A DNA stretch of 64,000 bases from Curvularia sp. ZM96 (lineage: Eukaryota; Ascomycota; Dothideomycetes; Pleosporales; Pleosporaceae). Each line of letters opens with the position of its first letter. Position 1 is the first letter of the stretch. Below the pieces are notes generated by a model. It did no database searches. It was not told the origin of the DNA and saw only the letters and a program-made list of their open reading frames with translations. The stretch lies in the NCBI GenBank assembly GCA_022457065.1, contig JAJGBQ010000004.1, positions 2,542,001 to 2,606,000 on the forward strand, read 5' to 3'. Shown in pieces: positions 32,517 to 43,023 of the stretch. Position numbers and translations under genes: made by a program.

Positions 32517-33725
32517 ATGCCACCGATAATCTCTACTGAAAACACTGAGAAAAAGCCTACAGCCACAATGTCTTCTTCTGTTATTCCCACATCACAGCAA
32601 ACCAAACCGACCGACCTCATCGACAGCATCCTCGAACGCGCCGACGCACACCTCCAAACATGCCATTCGGACCAACGCACCGAAGAAGCCCTATCTTCGC
32701 TCCTAAGCATCGGCGCGCCCTTCAACTCCCGACTGACCTACTGCCCGCAGCCCACAGTCCAGCGAGCTCCTTTACCGCCCTATTACACACCCTCAACCGA
32801 GCCAACCCTCGACGACGTCGATAACAGTCTATGGAGCCTCATCAGCGACGCCTCCCGCATCTCATGGATGCGCGAAAACGTCCCCACAACCCGTATCTTC
32901 CGGGTATGTGAGTTTCCAACAGACTTTCTGACTTACCTCGATGCATACCACTGCCTACCGCCAGACATGCATACAGCAAGAATCCAAAACGCGGCAGAAA
33001 TAGTCAGAGAGCTACTGAGTGAGTTCGAAGCAAATATTCGTGATATTGTGGGTGCGCATGACGAGTTCGATGGCTGGGAGCGCGCGGTGGCGGAGAGCTC
33101 GGTGCTCAATTACTATTCGAGGCTTTTGCTATATCGGGCAAGGATGGAGGGGAGGTCGATGGAAAAGCTGAAAGAAGAGATTATGCAGGCTAAAACGTGG
33201 CTGGGTCTGCGTGATGATTATGATGTTTTGGTTTGTCTACAGCATTGGTTAGATTTGGTGCGGTTGCGGCTGAGAGTGATGCGATACAGCCCTTCTTCGG
33301 CGGTTGCTGGGATGCGCGGTATAGAACAAAGAAGAGAGAGTGGCATTGTTGCGGTTGAGGAGGTATCAAAACCGCTCGATACCGAGGGCAGCATGCTGGA
33401 ATGCGGGGTTTGTTATGCCAGTGATGAGGCGCAGATGGTATTGACGATTCCGTGCAATCACGGCTTCTGTAAAGAGTGTCTGCATGCTTGGTTCCACGCA
33501 TGCCAGGGCAACAGCCACACTTGTCCTGCTTGTCGAACAGAGCTGTTCCCGTGTCCCGATCGCATAGCTAATCTTGGCCGAGCGAGTTCAGATCGGTCGT
33601 CTACTCCATCTGTGGAAGATCTGATACAGACGCAGGAAGTCCAGATTTTGCAGGCATGTGAGTCGGGGTTTTGGCTCAGGGAGGAATTGAAGCTTCAGGC
33701 GAGGATAGAGGATGCGTGCCGTTGA
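32517..33725 (+). CDS. RING-finger protein, putative E3 ubiquitin ligase
   Basis: Single exon, 402 aa; start at 32517, or at methionine 18 (32568, in ACAATGTC). Residues 1-290 are mostly helical and unrecognised (TDLIDSILERADAHLQTC, DDVDNSLWSLISDASRISW, VRELLSEFEANIRDIV). A C3HC4 RING begins at Cys296: CGVCYASDEAQ, then PCNHGFCKECLHAW and HTCPACRTELFPC, with the C-x2-C / C-x-H-x2-C-x2-C / C-x2-C spacing. The C-terminal 60 residues form a predicted helix (QEVQILQACESGFWLREEL). Such proteins transfer ubiquitin; target and partner are unknown. The family looks fungus-specific. It converges with the HET-NACHT receptor gene on its right. Confidence 0.85.
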   Translation: MPPIISTENTEKKPTATMSSSVIPTSQQTKPTDLIDSILERADAHLQTCHSDQRTEEALSSLLSIGAPFNSRLTYCPQPTVQRAPLPPYYTPSTEPTLDDVDNSLWSLISDASRISWMRENVPTTRIFRVCEFPTDFLTYLDAYHCLPPDMHTARIQNAAEIVRELLSEFEANIRDIVGAHDEFDGWERAVAESSVLNYYSRLLLYRARMEGRSMEKLKEEIMQAKTWLGLRDDYDVLVCLQHWLDLVRLRLRVMRYSPSSAVAGMRGIEQRRESGIVAVEEVSKPLDTEGSMLECGVCYASDEAQMVLTIPCNHGFCKECLHAWFHACQGNSHTCPACRTELFPCPDRIANLGRASSDRSSTPSVEDLIQTQEVQILQACESGFWLREELKLQARIEDACR

Positions 33726-34168
33726 GGCGGATGCTATAAGGCTGACGATAAGCTCGGCTATGCCAGAGTCAACAATGTTACATCGATAAGCATACCAACT
33801 AATGATGACAGAGAGGGTTTATGAGAGTAAATTTAGAACTATTCCTGATGTGTTTCGCGAATCCAATCACCGTGCAATTGTGAAACCTAGAAAAGAGTGC
33901 TGTTGTCATGATACTGTCATCGATATAGAATCAAAACATGATAAGATTAGCATAATTCTTGGAGTAAATCCAACGGTTATGAGATGCTCCATGCGACGGG
34001 ATACCTTGTTGTCTGGACATTAGACATCGTGTCACCTAACCTAATAGATTATCAGTTCACGACTTGCATTGTTTTCAAGCTGCTCTAGTTTGCTAGCTTC
34101 CGACGAGAGAAAACCCCAGTAGCAGCGAGAAGACCAGATCTAAGAAGTCGACCCAAATATTGATGTAC
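33726..34168. other. Convergent intergenic region
   Basis: About 440 AT-rich bases between the 3' ends of the RING and HET-NACHT genes. No gene seen. Confidence 0.5.
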
Positions 34169-37100
34169 CTAGTTAGATACCTCAAGGGACCCACCGTCGT
34201 TGTTCCATGTGCGTTCAACCCAAACGTGCGCTTCATCCGCACAAAAGGCACCTCTTGTCTTACAATCTGTGCAAGCCTCCCAATGATCTATAATAGAGCA
34301 ATCTGGGCAGTTGTAGCAAGTTTCAGCCTCGCCTATGACCGCAGTACAGATGTCGCACATGACGGGCCCTAGCTTATTGATGCTATCAGGAGGCAAAAGG
34401 GCTTGCCCAGGATCAGTCGCTCCGCCTGCTCTAGAAAGGATTTCTAACACTGCTTTGTGCCCTTTCCGCATAGCAATATCGAATGGCGTCCGCCCGAATT
34501 TGTCGGGAATCCGAGGGTCCTGGTTGTAATTGTCTAGAAGAAATCGAACAGAATTTGGCAAGCCGCCAGCCGCAGCCCACCAGAGCGGACTCCGGTCATA
34601 CTGATCTTGGACCTGTGTGATATCGATTTTCGAGAGAAAAAATTTGAGCATTGCTATATCGCCGTGAAATGCAGCGAAACTCAGTGGGTTGCTGAAAAGG
34701 CCGCTGCGCGTGTTGATTTCAACATCATTGTCGAGTAGTGTCTTGATGATATGCATCTGGCCTCTGGCTGAAGCTGCCTGAATCGCGCTGCCGTGAGTGC
34801 CGCCCTTTGCATTTAGATCAGCACCCCTACTGAGTAGCAACTTAACTACCTGCTCATGGCCTCTAGCTGAAGCTGCTTGGAGGGCGGTGCCAAAATATCC
34901 GCTCTGCGTGTTGATATCAGCGCCCTTGTCGAGTAGTATCTCAACTACCCGCTCATGACCTTCAGCTGAAGCTGCATGCAGCGCGGTGCCGTAAGGGCTA
35001 CTCTGCATGTTGACCTCAGCACCCTTACTAAGCAACACCCTAACCATCTGCTCATGGCCTCTTAGTGACGCCGCCTGGAGCGCGGTGGTGAAAAGACCGC
35101 TCTCTGCGTCAACTTTAGCACCCTTTAGTAGCACTTTGACTACAAACTCCTGGCTTCTAAGCGTAGCTGCCCATAGCGTGGTATTATGAGAACGGCTAAT
35201 CTTAGGACCCCTGGGAACTTGTATCTTGACTACTTGCTCGTAGCCTCTAGCCGAAGCTGCCTGCAGCACGGTGCTATCGAGGCCGCCCTGTCCGTTAGGC
35301 TCGGCGCCTTTGTCAAGCAGCAGCTTTGCAATTCCACACAAACCTAAGATCGCTGCGTAGTAGAGTGGTAGACGTAACCCATCTAAGCTTCTTTGCAAAT
35401 TTGGTGGCTCCCACGGATACTCCGGATCATACAACCGAAACCAACTCAGGTATGCAGGTTCTTCCTCATTCATCAAGCGCATCGCAAGTTGATTGAGTGG
35501 TTCGGACTTGTCTCCTGCGTTTTGAAGATGATAGCTCCAGAACTCTGCTGTGTACCTTGCAAGTGCGGAAGCTTCAAGAGTTTCTCTTGATATTGGGTGC
35601 TCCAACTGGATAAGGTACTTTAAGGAGCCTTCTGCTATCGATTGGTGACATTCGGTCTCCTGCATGCTGTAATGCTTGGCTGGCCCTTGTCTGATCCTAT
35701 CCGACACAAGATACTCACGAACTGAGTAGTGTGCTAGGGTAATAATCCGTTCTGGGAGCTCTAGTGTGCTGTTCACTTGGTTTGTCGTGATGGTGACCAG
35801 ACTCGAACAGATGTCTAGCGCTTCTAGTGGATCTACCAATACTTCATTGCGGTCAAACGCTACTTCGCGCGCAACATCAACAGCGACAACTTCAGCAACT
35901 TCCTCAGCGGTAAGCGGCCTATTAGAAAAGGTTAGCCACTGCAGTATGCGCATCGCATACACACAATCCTCTTCACCAATAGCGGAGAGAATACGATCGT
36001 ATGTCTGGTCTAGCGTTCGCGGCAAAGTGGCAAGTGACTTGCGAAGCATTGTTAGATTGCGGCATTTTGTCAGCGTATCCAGTTGGCATGCAGCCCATCG
36101 GAACCTGCACTATTGTCAGCTCGAGTTCTAAAAACAAGCGGTAGAACACCTACATCCCGCAAGCCTTGCTCATTAGCGCAGTTTCTATCTCTTGAGTAAT
36201 CGCAGCGTCCTTGTTCCACTTCGACAAGCTCCTGTCGTCACGCAGTCTTTGTCGAACGTATCGCTGTATGTCCGGATCCACCACACGCCTCTGAAGACAG
36301 ACAATCTCTTCCTCTTCTTTGAGGTAACTCTCTAAAGATATTTCAATATCCCGCTCTTTCCGACTGGTCATAAGCAAATGCAGGTTATCAAGCCGCCATG
36401 CAGCCAATGTTTCCAGTACTGGCATCAGCTCTTGGCGCTGTGTGCATTCGTCAAGAGCATCGAGGACAACGTAGACCTGAGTGAATACTTGCGCCGTTTG
36501 CCTTATCACTTCTAACAGTTCATGCAGTGGCGGCCGTCGGTTTCCATTTTCGCAAGATGAGATTAACGCATCGACGCACTTTGGTATCGAGGGCGAACGT
36601 TGCAGAAGCTGGTAGAGTAATGAGCACAGCATTAGCCCTGTGTCCTGTTTCTGCGCCTCCTTGAAATCGAAGTAAAAGTACGTCGTCACCATCCTAGAGT
36701 CGTCGTGGCAGTACTGCAGCAGATGCTCGATGACAGTAGCACTCAGAATAGTCTTCCCACATCCTGGGATTCCATACAGCCACAATCGCGACGCTGCATT
36801 CTTCTTCCAGTTCGTAAACTCTGCACTTTCCAACAGCCAGAGTCCAGTCTCAGCCTTTCGCTGCTTGTGCGCTATTTGGTAATTTGCAGATGGATCTGGC
36901 GCCGAAAGCCAGCTGCAAATCGTGTGTAGCTTTTCTTCTCGGCTTAGGCTTTGACTATGTGTAAAAGCACCTCCAATTTCCTCAGATACCTCCTCTATCT
37001 CCTTCTTCAGTCGCCTAAACGCCCTCTCTCTACCTTCGCCATAGATCAGGGGCAGAGTAACGTCAAAGATTCCGAACAGACAATAAGCCCCGTCTTCTTC

Positions 37101-37718
37101 CTCTGTTGTCTGCCGATTCGCTGCCCAAGAAAAACGCTGAGTGACATCGAACTTGGATAAATCGCTCTCGGACAGAGCTTCGACGGGGATACTGGTAACC
37201 TCATGTATGATGCGTTTAAGAGATTCCTTGTCACCTAGTCGTGCTCCATGCTTAGAGAAGAACTCAACAGAGCGGGGTGCGAGAAGCTCCTGCAGGGTCC
37301 AGCCTCGGGTGAACCACCTGCTCAGCCTGAACGCCATCTCACCATCCGCTTCTAAAGTGTCGTTGTTGACGTCCGAAAGGAAGACGTAGCACCTTTTCGC
37401 GTTCTGATACCATCGGAACATGGAATTTATGGCCTTTGACAATTCGTTGTTGTTTGCCTTGTCAATACAACAGGTGTCAACCCAAAAATATTCCAGACCA
37501 TCCTTCTTAGCCTGTTGTGCGCAGAATTGAATCTTTTGCCATCCCTCCTTGCTTTGGACGCTAGTAGCGTCTGCACTGTCTAGCTCTTTCAGATCGGCAA
37601 ATGTCACCTCCTGCCCCTCCTTCCAGGTATGCGAAAGGATCGCATATTGGGGAATCTTGGCACCACTGAAGGTCTCAGTCCTGAGTCTTCCATCATTGGT
37701 AGTATATAGCAGCCGCAT
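34169..37718 (-). CDS. NLR-like receptor: HET, NACHT, ankyrin repeats, ZZ-type zinc finger
   Basis: Two exons on the minus strand, 36154-37718 and 34169-36104, across a 49-nt intron, give 1,166 aa; the splice rebuilds the family motif KACGMFRWAACQLD. Residues 1-250 are a HET domain (PQYAILSHTW, FWVDTCCIDK, AINSMFRWYQNAKRCYVFLS, WFTRGWTLQELLAP). A NACHT NTPase follows with Walker A LYGIPGCGKTIL (about 315) and Walker B VYVVLDALDEC (about 420). After a helical linker, about nine ankyrin repeats occupy residues 760-1075, several nearly identical. The end is a ZZ-like zinc finger: CDICTAVIG, CYNCPDC, CTDCKTRGAFCADEAHVW. Such proteins control non-self recognition and regulated cell death in fungi: ligand sensing by repeats, oligomerisation by NACHT, killing by HET. 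All signature residues are present, so it looks functional. Confidence 0.93.
34763..35160. repeat. Near-identical 99-base ankyrin units in the NLR-like gene
   Basis: Four consecutive 99-base units (33 codons) share long stretches such as CTCATGGCC, GCTGAAGCTGC and GCGGTGCC at the same spacing. On the protein they read GTALQAASARGHEQVVKLLL-type repeats. Similarity at the DNA level, including silent sites, points to recent duplication or concerted change. Confidence 0.75.
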
Positions 37719-38692
37719 GGGATAGTGTGCTCGTCTACATGCGCCAGCAATAGGAGGGAGCCCTGGCGTCTAAAGCCCACAGTGCGTGGCGAGCGCAAAT
37801 GGTCGTCTTTGGCTTATTTTGAGCGCTGAAAACGGATTGCTAAGTCAGAGGTGAGGGGATTGAAGTTGAGGATTTGTGGGCAGTGAGCTGGGTGCTAGGC
37901 TGAGCTGCATTTTTCAGCACCGGTGGCAGGAGGCGCAGCTGAGCCGCATGACCACCATATCATCGCTAGCCATACTCATTACGAATTGCAAGTTTTGTTA
38001 TGAACTGCAAGTCCTGTTTGACGTAAAGAAAAGGATTCTCTTGATGTCCTGCAGACATTAATCATTCTCATATGAGCGTTGCCTTTCTCAACAAGATATG
38101 TCTCGGTCTCGTCACATACCTTCGTAGTCACGTGATGAGGTAACTGGTGGCCTAGCGCTGAGCGGCAGCTAAACCAAGATCGGACGTGCCAGCCAAGGCA
38201 CCCTAGCATACCCCCTCATGTCTTACGCAGATTCAAAAGAAAAATAAAGTTCATCGATACGAACACAGTGTAACCTAAAACTCACTGCGTGAGTTCTCTT
38301 TCCTGACACATGTCGCTGTCGTGTATACCCGTTGTTATTGTGATTGTTGTCTTTTCTTCTTCTCCTTTCGCATTCGTCCGTTTCCGCCTCGTCCCGTTTC
38401 TTTTCTATCCTGCAACACTTATGAAACAAGGCCCTGCCCAACTCACCCTAGTCAAATGCCGGACAGTACCGCAGAAAGAAGAAAACACAACAGTCCACTA
38501 GAAACCCACAGCAGTTTTAAAGCATGATATCATTTTCTACGTGAAATAGATTACGCGCGATTGCTCGCATGAAGTTTACCCATGATGTTTACCCATACCT
38601 GATCGTCATGGTTTCAGCCTACCTCCTTTCTTTACCGCCACCACGACACACAGAGAGAAAGTGTGTTGTACCTACAGCTACACAGGAACAGC
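37719..38692. other. Intergenic region, no gene seen
   Basis: About 970 bases. A TC-rich stretch around 38340-38400 is open on several frames because of its composition. No RNA gene or repeat recognised. Confidence 0.45.
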
Positions 38693-38998
38693 CTATTCCT
38701 TGGACCAAATGAATTCACGCAGGTCCTCAATGGCCGCAATGTACTTCTGGATCTGGTCTCCAACCCACAAATCGCGCTCTTCCTCTGGAATCTCGAGGCC
38801 CAGTTTGTGAATAGCGTCAGCCATGCATAGAATCAAGGTGTCGGCACGCTGAAGGAGCTCCTTAGTACTAGCTTGCGCCACGGAGCATCGCGCCTCCTCG
38901 GTGAGGAAGTGGGTGATGTCCTCCAGGAGGGACTGGCAGCGGCTACAGGCGCCGTAGTGGCGGGCGTGCATAGCATCAGAAGACTGTGCGTCAGCCAT
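38693..38998 (-). CDS. Small protein of unknown function, 101 aa
   Basis: Single exon from the ATG at 38998 (context AAAATGGCTGAC). It is predominantly alpha-helical and acidic, with four cysteines, two as CSRC near the N-terminus (YGACSRCQSLLEDITHFL). The rest reads TEEARCSVAQASTKELLQRA and IQKYIAAIEDLREFIW. No signal peptide, membrane segment or known domain. A strong TATA box lies about 117 bases upstream, and codon use looks coding. A short helical protein that might bind a partner through its hydrophobic face; the family is not recognised. Confidence 0.6.
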   Translation of the reverse strand: MADAQSSDAMHARHYGACSRCQSLLEDITHFLTEEARCSVAQASTKELLQRADTLILCMADAIHKLGLEIPEEERDLWVGDQIQKYIAAIEDLREFIWSKE

Positions 38999-39114
38999 TT
39001 TGGTTGGAATCTGGTATGCTTCTTATTTGTTATGTTCGTTGGCGAGTATGGTTGCTGTAGTGTTTGTTGACTTTGGTTGCTGGTTTGGAGAGGGAAAATC
39101 GTTCCCAGAATAAA

Positions 39115-39122
39115 TTTATATA
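39115..39122 (-). promoter_or_regulatory. TATA box of the 101-aa gene
   Basis: Reads TATATAAA on the minus strand, about 117 bases upstream of the ATG at 38998. Confidence 0.45.
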
Positions 39123-40732
39123 GCTAGACATGATCTGACATTGTTAGTTAACTCAGTATTGTGATAATACAATGTCAAGACTGAGAACTGGCACAGTGAG
39201 CGAACCGCGGTGAGCGGTACAGTGTTTCTAGGAACAGAACAGCGACGAGGTTGCGTGTGTCTACTAATTCATTGTGACAGAAACTTGCAGTGGCAATACA
39301 TCGTGTAGCTAAGATTTCGAGTAATGTGGTCTCCAAATTTAGTAGTTTCTCCAAACATTCGAATCGCCATGTAATTAGAAGGATGCTTCTGGCCTATTCT
39401 AAAAACATGTGGAGATGACTTCGAAATACGAAGAGTAAAAGGAGATATCGGCATGATAGACGGACGAGATAATCGCGCAGTATTCAAAGACCATCAACTC
39501 AATTAGGCATTCTGAGCGACGGATGTGATACGCTACTAACAAAGGGAGATCTTTCCCCTTCCCCGCGGAGATTGCGATCGAACCAAGACCGAAGGGTTGG
39601 AACTTTTGGCTTTGCGCCGAATCTAATTGTAACGGTAATAGGATGAGTTCTATTCTTGTTACGGGGGAACATGTAGACAAAACATGATCCCATACGATGG
39701 CAGCTTATGATAAGACAAGTCCGAGAGGCAGAACTACTTCGCCTTCACTAACGGCAAGAAAGACGCCGTTGCCACCGCAGTGTTGGGCACTGATCAGGAT
39801 TGTCGGTCTGCCCACATGAGTGGAGCGTCTACTTGTGGCAAAGGTCCACCAGTACGACTCAAGCACGGCTCGTTCCCCGCACGCGCAGTCATGTCGGTAG
39901 ACACATTCACCTTAGCTGAGCCAAGGACACTATCGGTTCAGATTGCGCGTGGTGTTTATTGTACATTCTGAGACTTGCCCAGCCGGCAGGCGAGAAGTCA
40001 TGACGCGGTGTTTCCATATCGGAAAACATCATCGTTACCCCCGGGTTGATTCATGGGGCGTCATTGGGAAACAGGGGGCTCTGACGTGCCTCCATCTATC
40101 AAGCACTGTCGAACAATGAAATTGCTTGGTTGCCAAGAAGACTGCATCCAATCGTGCGGGAGTGGGCGGCTATGCACATATGCATAGAGCGATGGGAAAC
40201 TCGATCCCAAGATGGATGCCATTCTCTTGGTGGCACGGGAAGTGGAGATTGACGGAAGGTACGAGGTTTGGTTGGGAGATATGCTGGCAGATGCGGAAAC
40301 ACAGCGCCAGTGTTTCCTCGGAGACAAACACGCGATGGACGAGGTCTCAGACAGTTCCGCTGACCAATGTAGGGGCTGGGCTTGGCAAGGCGGTCGTGGT
40401 GGCGGCCCCACGGCGAAAATGGAGACATTCTAGATTGATTCCAGAGTGCTAAAGTGATTGAGCATCGGAGGGTGAAACAAGTGTCATGGGCATGGCTTGG
40501 CAGCGTCGGGACTTTGATAGTAGCGAGGCTTGGCCGCCGCTTAAAACGGTTGTACGAGTGGTTGGCGTTCCTTGATTCATTAAACATGGAGACTAGAACA
40601 CCAAAAGCATTCCTGCCTAGTGGATCGTGGCAGGGCCCCATGACGGTGACTTGTGGGGTTTACAGATGGAAATAGATGAAGTCGGATTCTTGGGTGGCAG
40701 GCCCAGTGTCTCCCACCATCAAGTCATGGCAG

Positions 40733-40738
40733 TATAAG
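40733..40738 (+). promoter_or_regulatory. TATA-like box of the AA9 gene
   Basis: TATAAG in GCAGTATAAGTATC, 134 bases before the ATG at 40867, followed by a CT-rich leader (40795-40860) typical of highly expressed fungal genes. Confidence 0.45.
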
Positions 40739-40866
40739 TATCTGGTAGTTCGCCTTGCTGAAAGAATCATCGCAGTCATCGACTTCCGATTCCAACCCTC
40801 CATTCGCTCTTTTACCACATTCACTTCTTTTGAACATATATTCATTTCACTCTTTTCTCCTTCAAC

Positions 40867-41681
40867 ATGAAGACTGGTGCTTTCCTCGCGTTGCTTGCAT
40901 CGCCCCTGGCGGTTAACGCCCACTACATTTTCAACATTCTTGCCGTCAACGACAAGATCATTGGTGGCGAGTACGCCTACACTCGCAAGAACAGCAACTC
41001 GTACAACCCTGTCATCACCAACGACATTGTCAACTCCCCCGAGCTCCGCTGCAACAAGGGCGCCAGGGCCGGTGGCACTGCTACCTACACTGTCAAGGCT
41101 GGCGACAAGATCGGCTTCAAGATCTTCAACAACGAGAGGATCGAGCACCCTGGTCCTGGCTTTGTCTACATCTCCAAGGCTCCCGGCAAGGTTGCCGACT
41201 ACGATGGCAGCGGTGACTGGGTCAAGGTCATGGAGAGCGGTCTCTCCAACCCCAGCCAGCCCGGCGTCGACAAGTCCTGGGCCAACTGGGACAAGGACAG
41301 GCTCGAGTGGACCATCCAGAAGAGTGAGTACTCACATGGCTGAAAAGGGCACCGGTCGCATGCTAACAGCTTCTAGACATCCCTGCTGGAGAGTACCTCG
41401 TCCGTGTTGAGCACATCGGCCTTCACGAGGGTCACGTGTAAGTACCTCATGTAGAGCGTATGCAAGGAACAATCGACTAACTCCGTTGCGACAGTGGCAA
41501 GGCCCAGTTCTACATCGAGTGCTTCCAGCTGAACATCCAGTCTTCTGGAACTGGCAAGCCCGGCCCGACTGCTAAGATCCCCGGCATCTACAGCGCCAAC
41601 GACCCCGGCATCAAGTTCAACAAGTGGAACAACCCCAAGTCCTACCCCATGCCCGGCCCCAAGCTGTGGAACGGCAACTAA
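40867..41681 (+). CDS. AA9 lytic polysaccharide monooxygenase (former GH61)
   Basis: Three exons (40867-41323, 41377-41437, 41495-41681) give 234 aa. The signal peptide MKTGAFLALLASPLAVNA ends immediately before HYIFN, so the mature protein starts with histidine, the first half of the copper 'histidine brace'. The second copper histidine is in EHPGPGFVYISKAPG, and the axial tyrosine is in KAQFYIECFQLNI. Both introns are GT..AG and phase-consistent, joining QKNIPAGEYLV and HEGHVGKAQFY. There is no CBM1 or long linker. These enzymes oxidatively cleave cellulose or hemicellulose outside the cell. Very high C-rich codon bias suggests strong expression when induced. Confidence 0.93.
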
Positions 41682-43023
41682 GTGACATGCGTCATCAGTT
41701 GTCACTCGTCAAGCCAACAAGCAAGCATTCATGCCAGTTGCCCAGTCAGCAATCATTTGAGGAGGAAATAGTTTTTGTCACCATCCGCCCCAGCGGCGCT
41801 ACCTTCTGTCTATATTCGCATTCAGTAGCTACTTTGAGCAATGGAACCACGCGTCTTCTTTTATATTTGCGACTTTACCTGATGTGATGCATGCCTATTT
41901 CTCGTTGTAAAAATACTTTTTTTGGCCAACAATATTAGTGGCTGGCTTTGTCCGGCGGGGTGGGATCGGTTCCCCTCCACCCCTTACCAAGAGAACCAGA
42001 GGTTACTACTTGTGGAGCCCTAGACGGCCCAGGAACCGGTTAGACTGTAAATAACTTAAATCAGCCCTATAGACAGAAATTTGCCAGCCAACCGCCACTA
42101 GCGGACTCTCGAGGTCAATCTGCTTCGTAGTTCAAGTAAACAGAGTTTATCTAGTTGCAACCTCTAGCGACGCGATGACGACTAAGCATCTTTGTCGCAC
42201 ATCCTTGGTACTGTCGCGCATTTTTTGTTTCTCACTCTCCCGCGGTCGGTTGACACAAGAAACTTGTTCTTGTCTGATGACAGAGTTGGACCAGGTGTTC
42301 TTCCAGGCTTTTTTTTTACAGCGTGCCGCCCTGGACAGCAACGGTAGCGACAAAAAGAGCGCATGACGGCCAATCCTCGACATTCAGGGTTAAGCGTACT
42401 GGGCTTATGGCGGGCGGCTTGCTTAGCGCATCGATGTTCAGCCGCATCGAAAATCTGCCGCGACAATCCAATGACCCCTTTGTGGATTTGCGACATGGGG
42501 TCCAGTGGGTATCGAGTTGCAGACATCGAGGCTGCAGAGAGCGGCGAGTCGAGTGTTTGGCGATGGCGGCCCTGCATGGGCGTGCATTGTGCAGTGCAGT
42601 AGAACAGGCAAGCGGTACGGCCGATGCAGCGAGTGCAGCGGATGGGAGGTGAGGGCTGAGTGACGTGTTGACCATGGGTGGGGCGGGGCGCTTGAGGCAG
42701 GCGCACTAGTGGGCGGGCGATGCTGTTGCTGGGGAAGCGGCGACCCAGTCGGTAAACACCAAGCCAAGGCGAGACGTCAGTCGCATGGGCCCTGCGTGCC
42801 TCGCTAGCTCTGCGTTGCCTATACCGCTCCCCGCTATCATTCGGGGTCTGGCTACCTTCTTTGTATTGCTCTCTACGCTCTACTCGCTGTTGTTGGTCGT
42901 TTGTTATTGCCACTGGCGACGACTCTCGCTCGCGCACCGCGACGCATGTAATCCATCTCGACACACAGCCGAGCCGTTGCAGGTCAACTACATATACAAG
43001 CACAACAACACACCACTCTCGCC
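41682..43023. other. Intergenic region upstream of the Cyk3 gene
   Basis: About 1.3 kb. The right half is GC-rich and open on several frames; a 307-codon minus-strand frame (42182-43105) overlaps the first Cyk3 exon and has no domain. An 11-T/A-type homopolymer lies near 42310. No RNA gene or repeat recognised. Confidence 0.45.

Larger units (their letters stand above)
38999..40866. other. 1.9-kb gene-free stretch upstream of the AA9 gene
   Basis: No supported gene. A 180-codon minus-strand frame at 40099-40641 has no domain and a Pro/Arg-rich shadow-like composition. Contains the TATA boxes of both flanking genes and is long enough to hold elaborate upstream regulation of the AA9 gene. Confidence 0.4.

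Noticed and set aside
40099..40641. 180-codon minus-strand frame upstream of the AA9 gene
   Set aside because: No domain, no splice pattern, and low-complexity composition; more likely regulatory DNA.
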